Source: an uncultured Lachnospiraceae bacterium (GTDB taxonomy: Bacteria > Bacillota > Clostridia > Lachnospirales > Lachnospiraceae). Taken from it: a stretch of DNA of 42,921 bases. Below the pieces are notes generated by a model, which searched no databases, was not told the origin of the DNA, and was given only the letters and a program-made list of their open reading frames with translations. Within the stretch, counting starts at the first letter, position 1, and the number at the start of each line of letters is the position of its first letter. The translations under genes and the position numbers were made by a program. Shown here one piece after another: positions 15,244 to 24,361 of this stretch. The stretch covers positions 1 through 42,921 of the forward strand of contig CANRGO010000009.1 in NCBI GenBank assembly GCA_947630125.1. Reading direction: 5' to 3'.

Positions 15244-16638
15244 ATGTCAATTATGGGAGCTTTTATGGTTCCACATCCACCCATCATCATAGAGGAAATC
15301 GGACATCGTAGGGAAAAGGGGATTGAACCTATTATTAATGCATATGCTGAGGTTGCAAATTTAATTTTTGAATTGCAACCAGAAACAATCGTCTTTATTT
15401 CGCCTCATAGTACCAGTTATTCGGACTATTTTCATATTTCTGGTGGATTAACAGCCAAAGGAAATTTTGGAGAATTTGGGCATCCAGAATTAGGGTTTCA
15501 AAAAGAAATTGATCAATCTTTTGTCTCGATGCTTCATCAATATTGTCAGGAACACTATTTTCCAGCTGGGACTTTGGGTGAAAAAAATGCTGTGTTAGAT
15601 CATGGAATTATGGTACCCCTATATTTTTTTGAACAGAAATATAAAACATTTCAGATCGTTATGATTAGTGTTACAAACGAATCTTATGAGACTCATTACC
15701 GCATGGGTGAAATTATACAGGAAGTATCCAAACAATTGGATAAGAAAATAGTCGTTGTAGCAAGCGGAGATTTATCACATAAAGTAAATGATCATTCTCC
15801 CTATGGATTTCACTTTTCAGGTCCACGGTATGATGAAAAAATTATGGAAATTATGGAACATATGGAATTTCAGGACTTATTTGATTTTTCAAAGGAATTT
15901 TGTGAATCAGCAGCAGAATGTGGTCATCGTCCATTTGTATGCCTCGCAGGATCTTTAAATAAGAAGGAACTGACATGTCCGCTTACTGCTTATGCATCGC
16001 CCTATGGTGTTGGGTATGGCATTTGTGCCTATCTTGTAACAGATGATAATGTGAAGCGTAACTTGATGGACCGATCAAAGAATATACATGAGCTTGAAGT
16101 AAGGCATTTAGAAACAAAAACAGTAGTAGATGAATATGTGAATCTAGCACGTAGTTCCTTGCATTATTTTTTGCTGACTCATAAAAGACTGCCCGTGAAA
16201 GAAACTTTTTTAGAAGAAATGCTTAAAAGTAAAGCAGGGGTCTTCGTGTCCATAAAAAAAAGAGGTGTTTTAAGGGGATGCATAGGAACTATTGAGGCCA
16301 GACAAAACTCTATTGCAGAAGAAGTTATTGAAAATGCCATACAGGCAGGAATTAGTGATCCAAGATTTCCACCAGTGAAACCCCATGAATTAGATGAACT
16401 TGAGTTTTCCGTGGATATTCTTCAGCCTGCAGAAACAATTGATACAATTTCAATGTTAGATCACAAAAAATTTGGATTAATCGTTCATAATGAGAAAAAA
16501 CGAGGGGTTTTATTACCGAACCTTGAAGGGATTCAGTCAGTATATGAACAATTAGAACTAGCACTTAAAAAGGCAGGAATAGAAGAGCATGAGGAATATC
16601 AAATGGAGCGTTTTCTTGTAGAACGTCATAGTTCATAG
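15244..16638 (+). CDS. AmmeMemoRadiSam system protein: MEMO1-AMMECR1 fusion
   Basis: The N-terminal half (about residues 1-265) is a MEMO1 / class III extradiol-dioxygenase (LigB-like) domain: MVPHPPIIIEEIG, ISPHSTSYSDY, LDHGIMVPLYF and VASGDLSHK keep the His-rich metal-site pattern. The C-terminal half (about 290-465) is AMMECR1: GVFVSIKKRGVLRGCIGTIE and ISDPRFPPV. The two domains and a radical SAM enzyme form the AmmeMemoRadiSam set known from comparative genomics; its chemistry is unclear. The ATG at 15244 is chosen because AAAGGTGG lies eight bases upstream; the in-frame GTG at 15232 lies inside that site. No radical SAM partner is encoded in this window. Confidence 0.9.
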   Translation: MSIMGAFMVPHPPIIIEEIGHRREKGIEPIINAYAEVANLIFELQPETIVFISPHSTSYSDYFHISGGLTAKGNFGEFGHPELGFQKEIDQSFVSMLHQYCQEHYFPAGTLGEKNAVLDHGIMVPLYFFEQKYKTFQIVMISVTNESYETHYRMGEIIQEVSKQLDKKIVVVASGDLSHKVNDHSPYGFHFSGPRYDEKIMEIMEHMEFQDLFDFSKEFCESAAECGHRPFVCLAGSLNKKELTCPLTAYASPYGVGYGICAYLVTDDNVKRNLMDRSKNIHELEVRHLETKTVVDEYVNLARSSLHYFLLTHKRLPVKETFLEEMLKSKAGVFVSIKKRGVLRGCIGTIEARQNSIAEEVIENAIQAGISDPRFPPVKPHELDELEFSVDILQPAETIDTISMLDHKKFGLIVHNEKKRGVLLPNLEGIQSVYEQLELALKKAGIEEHEEYQMERFLVERHSS

Positions 16639-16708
16639 AAAGCATAAAAAACCTAATTGTGTAGTTTTCAGAAATGTGATAAAATTATCTCAATATCAGA
16701 ATAAAATA

Positions 16709-16783
16709 GAGCAATTCGATTTATAGTCACGCAATACGTGATATTGCTCGAGTATAACAATTAAGGAAGACAAAATGCGTGAC
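16709..16783 (+). promoter_or_regulatory. Structured leader of the chemoreceptor gene with alternative pairings
   Basis: Arms GAGCAAT (16709-16715) and ATTGCTC (16743-16749) enclose a hairpin TCACG-N5-CGTGA (16727-16741). A later GCGTGAC (16777-16783) is the perfect complement of GTCACGC (16726-16732), so two mutually exclusive folds are possible. No T tract follows. It does not match the c-di-GMP riboswitch sequences I know. A cis-acting RNA or a binding site is possible. Confidence 0.4.
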
Positions 16784-16824
16784 GAAATCTGATTAGGATC
16801 AAGAGAAAAAATGGAGGGGTAGAG

Positions 16825-18600
16825 ATGAATCATTTAAAAGTGAAGACGAAGATGTTCCTATTGGTGGGAATGGTCCTTGTTATTATGCTAATTAGTGCAG
16901 TGATAACATTGGAAAGCCTGGTAGAAGTAAACAATAAATCATTGGATAATTTGGAGGTAAAGATTCGAAGTGATTATGATCAGGCAATTAAAGAACAAGT
17001 AGAAACTGTAATCACCTTAGTAGATACGGTATACAAGCAATATGAGGCTGGAGTGTATACAGAAGCAGAAGCCAAAAAAGTTGCAGCAGATTTGGTTCGA
17101 GAACTTCGTTATGGAGCAGAAGGTTATTTTTGGATTGATACCTATGATGGAACCAATGTTGTTTTATTAGGAGGAGATACAGAGGGCACCAATCGTTATG
17201 ATATGAAAGATGCCAATGGTTTTGAACTGATAAAAGGTATTATTGCAGCTGGTAAAGCAGGCGGCGGATATACTGATTATATGTTTCCGAAAGCTGGTGA
17301 AGATATACCTTTGCCAAAACGTAGTTATTCTATGGCTTATGAAAATTGGGAATGGGTTATTGGTACTGGTAATTATACAGACTATATTGATGATGTTGTG
17401 GCACAGACTGCAACAGAGTTTCGTAATGTCTTAGTTAGTAAAATGCTTATGTATTTAATCGTAGCACTTATATTTTTTGTTCTTATTGTAATCTTTGGAA
17501 TTGCAATTTCAACTAATATTTTCTCTGCCTTGAAAAGGGTGGTTGAAAATATTCAGCGAATTGCAAATGGTGATTTATCAGAACCATTACAGCAGAAGAT
17601 GCTTCAGAGAAAAGATGATTTTGGAATTCTGGGACGTGCAATGGAAGAAATGCGTGTTCAAATGCATACCCTTATTAGTGAGGTGAAAAATGAATCTGAT
17701 AATATCAACGAAGTTGTTTATGGAATTAAACAAAATGTAATGGAATTAAATGGGGATATCAGTGAAGTATCTGCAACAACAGAACAATTATCGGCAGGTA
17801 TGGAAGAAACAGCTGCTTCTTCACAGGAAATCAGCGCTATGAGTCATGAAATTGAAGAGGCAACCAAGAGTATTGCTGTGCGTGCGCAGGAAGGCGCAGA
17901 TCAAGCAATTCAAATCAGGGAGAGAGCTGAAAAGACCAATATTGAGACCAAGTCAAATCGTACAAAAACAGCGGCAATTCAAACTGAAATTCAACTTAGC
18001 CTTTCAAAAGCTTTAGAAGATGCTAAGATTGTTGCAGAAATAGAACAATTGGCAGAATCCATTATGAACATTACCAATCAGACCAATCTTCTTGCTCTAA
18101 ATGCATCCATAGAAGCCGCTCGTGCAGGAGAAGCCGGAAAAGGATTTGCAGTTGTTGCAACAGAAATCAGAAATTTGGCTGAGCAATCTAAGAATACCGT
18201 TATTCACATTCAGGATGTTACAAAGAGTGTTACAGAAGCGGTTTATAATCTTACAAAGGATTCCAGCCGATTGATGGATTATGTTTCTACTGATGTTGAA
18301 AATAGCTATAATTTATTGGAAAAAATGACAGACTCTTATAAAGATGATGCGGAATATGTAAGTTCTTTGGTTACTGATTTCTCAGCGACCAGTGAAGAAT
18401 TACTAGCTTCTATTGAAGGTGTTATTACTGCGATCAAAGAGGTAAGCGTGGCAGCACAAGAAGGTGCAAGTGGTACTTCAAACATTGCTGAAAAGACAGT
18501 TGGTATCTCTCATAAATCATCAGAAGTACTAGAAATATCAAAAGTTGCAGGAGATGTAGCAGATAAATTAAAAACAGATGTAGGACGTTTTGTAATCTAA
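16825..18600 (+). CDS. Methyl-accepting chemotaxis protein with extracellular Cache domain
   Basis: This 591-residue transmembrane receptor has a first membrane helix at about residues 10-30 and an extracellular single-Cache domain at about 40-200 ([25 protein letters not shown]). A second membrane helix at about 207-230, a HAMP region to about 285 and a long cytoplasmic coiled coil follow. The signalling tip [28 protein letters not shown] is typical for receptors that contact CheA and CheW. It probably senses a small organic acid or similar ligand outside the cell. GGAGGGG precedes the ATG. No other chemotaxis gene is adjacent, and a strong terminator follows. Confidence 0.95.
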   Translation: MNHLKVKTKMFLLVGMVLVIMLISAVITLESLVEVNNKSLDNLEVKIRSDYDQAIKEQVETVITLVDTVYKQYEAGVYTEAEAKKVAADLVRELRYGAEGYFWIDTYDGTNVVLLGGDTEGTNRYDMKDANGFELIKGIIAAGKAGGGYTDYMFPKAGEDIPLPKRSYSMAYENWEWVIGTGNYTDYIDDVVAQTATEFRNVLVSKMLMYLIVALIFFVLIVIFGIAISTNIFSALKRVVENIQRIANGDLSEPLQQKMLQRKDDFGILGRAMEEMRVQMHTLISEVKNESDNINEVVYGIKQNVMELNGDISEVSATTEQLSAGMEETAASSQEISAMSHEIEEATKSIAVRAQEGADQAIQIRERAEKTNIETKSNRTKTAAIQTEIQLSLSKALEDAKIVAEIEQLAESIMNITNQTNLLALNASIEAARAGEAGKGFAVVATEIRNLAEQSKNTVIHIQDVTKSVTEAVYNLTKDSSRLMDYVSTDVENSYNLLEKMTDSYKDDAEYVSSLVTDFSATSEELLASIEGVITAIKEVSVAAQEGASGTSNIAEKTVGISHKSSEVLEISKVAGDVADKLKTDVGRFVI

Positions 18601-18628
18601 GGGGATATTTATAGTATGCATAAATGAT

Positions 18629-18664
18629 TGGAGCGGTATACGAAAGTTGCCGCTCCATTTTATT
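18629..18664 (+). terminator. Terminator after the chemoreceptor gene
   Basis: GGAGCGG (18630-18636) pairs with CCGCTCC (18650-18656), extended by one T-A pair. The T-rich ATTTTATT follows. Confidence 0.85.
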
Positions 18665-18764
18665 AATTTATGAAATAATATTAATTATTTTATAAATTTA
18701 GGATAGGCAGTCTCTTGGTAACATGATACTATAAAACTACAATTACAAGGAAAGGAGAACACAA

Positions 18765-19742
18765 ATGAGTGATGTAAGAAAAGAAATTTACCTGGCAGGT
18801 GGTTGTTTTTGGGGAACAGAAAAGTATTTATCTTTGGTTCCAGGTGTCCTTTCTACAGATGTTGGATACGCAAACGGAAATACTGAAAATCCAACCTATG
18901 AAGAAGTATGCCATAAGAATACAGGACACGCAGAATGTGTCAGAGTTTTTTACAATCCTTTACAAGTGAGTTTAAAATACCTATTAAGTTTATATTATGA
19001 AGTAATTAATCCTACCAGCATAAACCGACAAGGAGGCGATACGGGAACTCAGTATCGTACCGGTATTTACTATGTTGAACAACAAGATTTAGCTACTATC
19101 AAAGCATCAATTGCAGAACTACAAACTCATTATGAAAAACCTATCGCAATTGAAGTACTTCCATTGCAAAATTACTATATAGCCGAGGAGTATCATCAGA
19201 AATATTTGGATAAAAATCCCAATGGTTACTGTCATATTGGTGTTGATAAATTTGAACATGCAAAGCAGGCAAAAGAGATTCCGTATTCAAAAAAATCCAA
19301 AGAAGAGCTCAGAAAGCTTTTAACAGAAGAACAGTTTGAAGTAACACAAAACAGCAAAACAGAACCACCTTTTTTAAATGCATATTTTGATAACTTTGAA
19401 GAGGGGATTTATGTGGATGTTACAACTGGAGAACCATTATTTGTGTCAACAGATAAATTTGAATCTGGCTGTGGGTGGCCCAGTTTCTTAAAACCCATCG
19501 ATTCCAGTCTTATAGAAGAAAAAATGGATGTTTCTCATGGAATGAGGCGAGTAGAAGTACGCACAGCAAACTCAGATGCACATCTTGGACATGTGTTTGA
19601 GGATGGACCTAAGGAACAGGGAGGTCTTCGGTACTGTATTAATTCCGCTTCTTTGGAATTTATACCATTGCGTGATATGGAACAAAGAGGTTACGGAGCA
19701 TACAAAAGCCAGTTGTTTTTATCAGATAGAAAGGATAGGTAA
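18765..19742 (+). CDS. msrAB: Bifunctional methionine sulfoxide reductase MsrA-MsrB
   Basis: Residues 1-160 are MsrA, with the catalytic Cys14 in [10 protein letters not shown] and the motif [10 protein letters not shown]. Residues about 178-318 are MsrB, with the catalytic Cys291 in [10 protein letters not shown] plus SGCGWPSF and HLGHVFEDG. Together they reduce the S and R forms of methionine sulfoxide using thioredoxin. The two CxxC zinc motifs found in many MsrB proteins are absent, placing it in the zinc-free group. No signal peptide is present. AAAGGAG precedes the ATG. It is followed after 5 bp by the SAM hydrolase-type gene, in a run with a methionine theme. A thioredoxin lies 5 kb downstream. 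Confidence 0.94.
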   Translation: MSDVRKEIYLAGGCFWGTEKYLSLVPGVLSTDVGYANGNTENPTYEEVCHKNTGHAECVRVFYNPLQVSLKYLLSLYYEVINPTSINRQGGDTGTQYRTGIYYVEQQDLATIKASIAELQTHYEKPIAIEVLPLQNYYIAEEYHQKYLDKNPNGYCHIGVDKFEHAKQAKEIPYSKKSKEELRKLLTEEQFEVTQNSKTEPPFLNAYFDNFEEGIYVDVTTGEPLFVSTDKFESGCGWPSFLKPIDSSLIEEKMDVSHGMRRVEVRTANSDAHLGHVFEDGPKEQGGLRYCINSASLEFIPLRDMEQRGYGAYKSQLFLSDRKDR

Positions 19743-19747
19743 TTTTC

Positions 19748-20608
19748 ATGAACCATGCAATCGTATTTCAATCAGATTTTGGATTGTGTGATGGTGCAGT
19801 TGCTGCCATGCACGGAGTTGCTTTTAGTGAGGATTCCAATCTTAAAATATTTGATCTTACCCATGAGATTCCCCCTTATGATATTTGGGAAGCATCTTAT
19901 CGATTGATTCAGACTGTGGAATATTGGCCAGAAGGCACTGTTTTTGTCTCAGTAGTTGATCCAGGGGTAGGTTCTCATCGAAGAAGTATTGCGATTAAAA
20001 CAAAAAGCAATCGTTATATTATTACTCCAGATAATGGAACGATAACTCACGTGAAGTTAATGACAGGAATTGAGGAAGTTCGACTGATTCAGGAATCTTC
20101 CAGTCATTTACCACACTCTGAACTTTCTTATACATTTCATGGAAGAGATGTGTATGCTTATGTTGGAGCCCGACTAGCGTCTACACATATTACATTTGAA
20201 GAGATTGGAGATTTACTAGAAGTAGACTCTTTGGAGTTATTACCAGTTATTGCTCCAGTATTAGAAGAAAAAGAAATCGAGGGAACCATAGATGTTCTGG
20301 ACGTTCGTTTTGGTAGTCTTTGGACCAATATTCCCTATGATTTATTTAAATCTTTGGGTGTTCAACGAGGTGAAAAAGTTGAAGTCACCATTCAAAATGA
20401 TCCACGTTTTGTGTATCAAAATATTGTAACTTTTGCCAAATCCTTTGCTGATGTACATGCGGGAGAGAGCCTTGTATATATTAATTCCTTACAAAATATG
20501 GCAGTAGCCATTAATCAAGGGTCTTTTGCAAATGCATATAACATTGGAACCGGCACAAGTTGGAAAATAAAAATAAAAAAGGCACCTCGTATGATTTACG
20601 AGAATTAA
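19748..20608 (+). CDS. SAM hydroxide adenosyltransferase (DUF62 family)
   Basis: This 286-residue protein carries the DUF62 marks: FQSDFG near the N terminus, VSVVDPGVGSHRRSI, ITPDNGTIT and YTFHGRDVYA. The Asp-Arg-His set used to activate water is thus in place. Studied members split S-adenosylmethionine into adenosine and methionine. It starts 5 bp after msrAB and is followed after 10 bp by an ECF transporter S component, so it is clearly in their operon. It could supply methionine or adenosine, or process the substrate that the transporter imports. Confidence 0.88.
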   Translation: MNHAIVFQSDFGLCDGAVAAMHGVAFSEDSNLKIFDLTHEIPPYDIWEASYRLIQTVEYWPEGTVFVSVVDPGVGSHRRSIAIKTKSNRYIITPDNGTITHVKLMTGIEEVRLIQESSSHLPHSELSYTFHGRDVYAYVGARLASTHITFEEIGDLLEVDSLELLPVIAPVLEEKEIEGTIDVLDVRFGSLWTNIPYDLFKSLGVQRGEKVEVTIQNDPRFVYQNIVTFAKSFADVHAGESLVYINSLQNMAVAINQGSFANAYNIGTGTSWKIKIKKAPRMIYEN

Positions 20609-20618
20609 GGAGGATTTT

Positions 20619-21170
20619 ATGAAGAATAATGGGAATCGTATTGTTGTAGCAACAGGAATTGGAACAGCTCTTTATATCGCATTATCATATGTTTCTATTC
20701 CACTTGGTTTTATTCCAAACACCGCTATTCAGCCAAGAACAGCACTTTTGGCATTTCTTGCTGCAATATTTGGACCTTTCGTTGGTGGAGCTGTTGGTCT
20801 TATTGGTCATACTCTTGCAGATGCACTGCAATATGGTAGCGTTTGGTGGAGTTGGGTTTTTCCAGATGCATTATTTGGAATCGCAGCAGGATTGTTTGCA
20901 GCAAAATATGCTATTGAAGAAGGTGGCTTTGGTACCAAGCAAATTGTATTATTTAACATTGTTCAAATAGTTGCCAATGTAGTGGCTTGGGTAGTTGTAG
21001 CACCTGTACTAGATATTGTTATATACGCTGAACCAGCAAATAAGGTGTTTACACAAGGTGCATTTGCCTGCCTTGGAAATGTGATAACAGTTGGTGTGGT
21101 TGGAACACTTTTAGGTCTCGCATATACAAAAGTTAAGGCAAAATCTTCCAGTTTGAAAAAAGAAGATTAA
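20619..21170 (+). CDS. ECF transporter S component (UPF0397-like)
   Basis: This 183-residue protein has five to six hydrophobic segments and resembles the UPF0397 group of S components (YVSIPLGFIPNTAIQPRTALLAFLAAIFGPFVGG, GHTLADALQYGSVWWSWVFPD). S components bind a vitamin or other small molecule and dock on an EcfT-EcfA module. AAGGAGG precedes the ATG. Automated annotation often calls this group a riboflavin transporter. Here the neighbours (Msr, SAM hydrolase) point instead to methionine, a SAM product or adenosine, which is inference. A hairpin lies between this gene and the ATPase gene. Confidence 0.82.
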   Translation: MKNNGNRIVVATGIGTALYIALSYVSIPLGFIPNTAIQPRTALLAFLAAIFGPFVGGAVGLIGHTLADALQYGSVWWSWVFPDALFGIAAGLFAAKYAIEEGGFGTKQIVLFNIVQIVANVVAWVVVAPVLDIVIYAEPANKVFTQGAFACLGNVITVGVVGTLLGLAYTKVKAKSSSLKKED

Positions 21171-21190
21171 TTTTCAAAGGATGATGCATA

Positions 21191-21230
21191 AGTGTTACAG
21201 TTAAATCAAAACTGTAACACTTTATTTATT
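21191..21230 (+). terminator. Strong hairpin between S-component and ATPase genes (intra-operon attenuator)
   Basis: A perfect 12-bp stem (AGTGTTACAGTT at 21191-21202 with AACTGTAACACT at 21210-21221) and 7-nt loop is followed by TTATTTATT. The form is that of an intrinsic terminator, but the same transporter continues 27 bp later. It probably lowers EcfA and EcfT expression relative to the S component. Confidence 0.7.
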
Positions 21231-21256
21231 CAGAATAAGAAAGGTTTAAAAGAAAG

Positions 21257-22990
21257 ATGAAAAGACCGATAATCCAGTTTGACAACTTTAGTTTTAAATA
21301 TAGAACACAGATGGATGTTACATTAAAACAGATTAATCTTACCATTTACGAAGGTGAAAAAATATTGATTTTAGGTCCTTCCGGTTCAGGAAAATCAACG
21401 TTGTCTCAGTGTATCAATGGACTGATACCAAATTCATATAGTGGAGACATAACTGGCACATTATTGGTTTGTAATAAAGAACCCGCAAAGGTTGGTATTT
21501 TCGAAATGTCAAAATCGGTAGGAACAGTACTTCAGGATCCGGATGGACAATTTATCGGTTTGACCGTTGCCGAGGATATTGCTTTTTCTATGGAAAATGA
21601 ATGTGTTGCACAACCTATTATGAAGCAAAAGGTACAAGAAGCAGCAACCTTAGTTTCTATTGATCATTTATTGGAACAACCGCCGCAGGAACTTTCAGGA
21701 GGTCAAAAACAAAGAGTATCAATTGCAGGTGTTATGACAGAACAGGTGGAAATTCTATTGTTTGATGAACCACTTGCAAATCTTGATCCAGCTGCAGGGA
21801 AGTATACCATTGAATTAATTGATCAGATTCATCAGTTAAGTGACACAACGGTTATCATAATTGAACATAGACTGGAAGATGTTTTGCATCGCCAGGTTGA
21901 TCGTATTATTGTTATGGATAATGGGGAAATTGTTGCTGATATGAATCCTGATATGCTTCTTTCGGGGAATATATTAACAACCGTTGGCATAAGAGAACCT
22001 CTTTATATAACAGCTCTGAAATATGCAAATTGTAAAATCCAGGAACATCAGAAACCTTCACAATTAAATTCCTATATCACTGAGATTGAAAAGAACAATA
22101 TCCAAACCTGGTACAATAGTTATACGAAGGAAAAAACACAAGAAAAAGAAGAAGAGATTTTAGCAATTGAAAAAGTATTCTTTTCCTATGCAAATAAAAG
22201 ACCTGTGTTGCAAGATGTTCAATTTACAATTAAGAAGGGTGAGATGATTAGCATTGTAGGTAAAAATGGTGCGGGAAAATCTACTCTTGCAAAATTAATA
22301 TGTGGATTTGAACAGGTAAATGATGGACGAATACTTTTTCGGGGAAAGGACATGGCAAATGATGGAATCGCAAAGCGAGCTGAGAAAATTGGTTATGTGA
22401 TGCAAAATCCAAATCAAATGATATCCAAGTCATTGATCTTTGAAGAGGTAGCACTGGGGCTTATAGCCAGAGGTTTATCAGAAGAAGAAACGAAGCAACG
22501 AGTAGAAGCTACTTTGAAAATCTGCGGGTTATATCCATTTCGTAACTGGCCTGTATCTGCCTTAAGCTTTGGACAAAAAAAGAGAGTGACAATAGCATCT
22601 ATTTTGGTTCTAAATCCAGAAATTATCATTTTAGATGAGCCAACAGCAGGACAGGATTTTAGACATTATACTGAAATCATGAAATTTTTAGAAGAATTAA
22701 ATCGCAATCATGGAATTACGATTCTGATGATTACCCACGATATGCATCTTATGTTGGAATATACAACTCGAGGAATTGTTATAGCAGATGGAAAACTTAT
22801 TTTTGATCAAAAAACATCTGAAATTTTAACCAATAGTAACATCGTAGAACAGGCTAGTTTAAAGGTAACGTCATTATTTGAACTGGCTAAGGCTTGTGAA
22901 ATTGAAAACCCTATCGATTTTATTGAAAGTTTTATTGAGTATGACCGGGAGGTGAGAGAACATGGCGCAGATGCTATCCTACATGCATAA
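21257..22990 (+). CDS. ECF transporter ATPase, fused EcfA1-EcfA2
   Basis: This 577-residue protein has two ABC domains. Domain one has Walker A GPSGSGKST at 40-48, signature LSGGQKQR, Walker B EILLFDEPLANLDP and the switch His in IIEHRLEDV. Domain two has Walker A GKNGAGKST at 335-343, a variant signature LSFGQKKR, Walker B EIIILDEPTAGQD and ITHDM. The EcfA-type Q-helix region (VLQDPDGQF, VMQNPNQM) is seen in both. It powers the ECF importer with EcfT and the S component. Its end overlaps the EcfT gene by 29 bp. Confidence 0.92.
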   Translation: MKRPIIQFDNFSFKYRTQMDVTLKQINLTIYEGEKILILGPSGSGKSTLSQCINGLIPNSYSGDITGTLLVCNKEPAKVGIFEMSKSVGTVLQDPDGQFIGLTVAEDIAFSMENECVAQPIMKQKVQEAATLVSIDHLLEQPPQELSGGQKQRVSIAGVMTEQVEILLFDEPLANLDPAAGKYTIELIDQIHQLSDTTVIIIEHRLEDVLHRQVDRIIVMDNGEIVADMNPDMLLSGNILTTVGIREPLYITALKYANCKIQEHQKPSQLNSYITEIEKNNIQTWYNSYTKEKTQEKEEEILAIEKVFFSYANKRPVLQDVQFTIKKGEMISIVGKNGAGKSTLAKLICGFEQVNDGRILFRGKDMANDGIAKRAEKIGYVMQNPNQMISKSLIFEEVALGLIARGLSEEETKQRVEATLKICGLYPFRNWPVSALSFGQKKRVTIASILVLNPEIIILDEPTAGQDFRHYTEIMKFLEELNRNHGITILMITHDMHLMLEYTTRGIVIADGKLIFDQKTSEILTNSNIVEQASLKVTSLFELAKACEIENPIDFIESFIEYDREVREHGADAILHA

Positions 22991-23789
22991 AGATACCTGG
23001 ATTCATAGACTTTCCGGAGTAACAAAAATGCTATACTTTATTTTATGGTCTATTGTTGGAATGGTAACATACGATACGAGAGTTCTTATGGTTATGTTTG
23101 TTATCAGTATCATACTTTTTTCCATGTCTAAGACTAGTTTTTATCAGGTTAAGACAGTGTTTACAATTATTGGAATATTTTTAACCATTAATATTTTGGC
23201 GATTTTTTTATTTTCTCCTTTAGAAGGAACAAAAATATATCAGTCCCGAACGGATTTATTACATTTGTTTGGTTCTTATGTGATAACCAAAGAACAGTTG
23301 TTTTATGAATTCAATGTTGCACTTAAATATTTTACGGTAATTCCTGTTGCGCTTATGTTTATTGTGACAACCAATCCCAGTGAATTTGCGGCCTCTTTAT
23401 CAAAACTTGGAGTGAAATATACCATAGGTTATTCCATTGCTCTGGCGCTGCGTTATATACCTGATATTCAAAAAGATTTTACAGAAATTAAGCGGGCTCA
23501 AGAAGCAAGAGGACTTGACATGTCAAAAAGTGCAAAATTCTCGCACCGAGTCAAAAACATGATGGCTATATTGTTTCCGCTAATCTTTACGAGTTTGGAA
23601 CGAATCGATACCATATCCAATGCCATGGAGTTGCGCGGATTTGGAAAGAAAAAAAAGCGCTCCTGGTATCGGGAACGCCCATTTACAAAGACGGATTATG
23701 TATCCATAGCATTTATATTTATCTTTAGTGTGCTTGCTTTCGTGGTTACCTTTATCGATGGAACTAGATTCTATAATCCTTTTATTTGA
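22962..23789 (+). CDS. ecfT: ECF transporter T component
   Basis: This 275-residue membrane protein has four to five hydrophobic segments and the two short ARG-type coupling helices of EcfT: IKRAQEARGLD and SNAMELRGFG. These dock into the two ATPase halves. A GGGAGGTGAG site within the ATPase gene precedes the ATG, so translation is coupled. The C terminus is convergent with mscL, 5 bp away. Confidence 0.92.
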   Translation: MAQMLSYMHKDTWIHRLSGVTKMLYFILWSIVGMVTYDTRVLMVMFVISIILFSMSKTSFYQVKTVFTIIGIFLTINILAIFLFSPLEGTKIYQSRTDLLHLFGSYVITKEQLFYEFNVALKYFTVIPVALMFIVTTNPSEFAASLSKLGVKYTIGYSIALALRYIPDIQKDFTEIKRAQEARGLDMSKSAKFSHRVKNMMAILFPLIFTSLERIDTISNAMELRGFGKKKKRSWYRERPFTKTDYVSIAFIFIFSVLAFVVTFIDGTRFYNPFI

Positions 23790-23794
23790 TAAGA

Positions 23795-24187
23795 TTATTT
23801 TTCTTTTAAGAGATCTCTGATTTCTGTTAGTAAAAGTTCTTCTTTGGAAGGAAGAACGGGAGCGGGAGCTGCTTCTTCTTTCTTTTTCATCTTCGTAAGA
23901 AGTTTGACAAAGAGGAAGATGGAAAAAGCTATAATCACAAAATCTACGGTTGTCTGTATAAACATTCCATAATTCAGTGCAACTTCAGCAACTTCACCTT
24001 CTGCTGGCGTGATTACATATTTTAAATCCGAAAAACTGACACCCTGTAATAAAATACTGACAAGAGGCATAATAATATCATTCACTAGTGAGGTTACAAT
24101 TTTTCCAAAAGCACCTCCAATTATGACACCAATTGCCAAATCAAGTACATTTCCTTTTAGTGCAAAAGCTTTAAATTCTTTTAACAT
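23795..24187 (-). CDS. mscL: Large-conductance mechanosensitive channel
   Basis: A 130-residue protein with the MscL pattern: the N-terminal amphipathic segment [28 protein letters not shown] runs into TM1, a periplasmic loop follows, then TM2 ([19 protein letters not shown]) and a charged helical C terminus. It forms a homopentameric pore that opens under membrane tension during osmotic downshock. AGGAGG precedes the ATG. It is a single-gene unit. Confidence 0.95.
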   Translation of the reverse strand: MLKEFKAFALKGNVLDLAIGVIIGGAFGKIVTSLVNDIIMPLVSILLQGVSFSDLKYVITPAEGEVAEVALNYGMFIQTTVDFVIIAFSIFLFVKLLTKMKKKEEAAPAPVLPSKEELLLTEIRDLLKEK

Positions 24188-24286
24188 AGTAGTTCCTCCT
24201 TTGGTTTATTCTTCCTTTTATTATACAATAGATTGAGAATATAGCAATTTGAATTTATTTGAACAGATAATACATTAAAATGTAAC

Positions 24287-24315
24287 TTGTTAACTAACTA
24301 TGAAACTATTATAAT
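24287..24315 (+). promoter_or_regulatory. Promoter of the phosphoribosyltransferase-like gene
   Basis: TTGTTA at 24287-24292 and a perfect TATAAT at 24310-24315 with a 17-bp spacer. It lies about 45 bp before the start codon. Confidence 0.75.
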
Positions 24316-24361
24316 CTAGATAGGATGATAATTTCATCAAACTTATTGAGGAGGATTTTTA

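Noticed and set aside
16660-16824. c-di-GMP riboswitch before the chemoreceptor
   Set aside because: The leader is structured, but the conserved aptamer sequences of c-di-GMP class I and II riboswitches as I know them are not present.
18665-18764. SAM riboswitch or T-box before msrAB
   Set aside because: The 100-bp leader is AT-rich and shows neither the conserved S-box core nor a T-box sequence.
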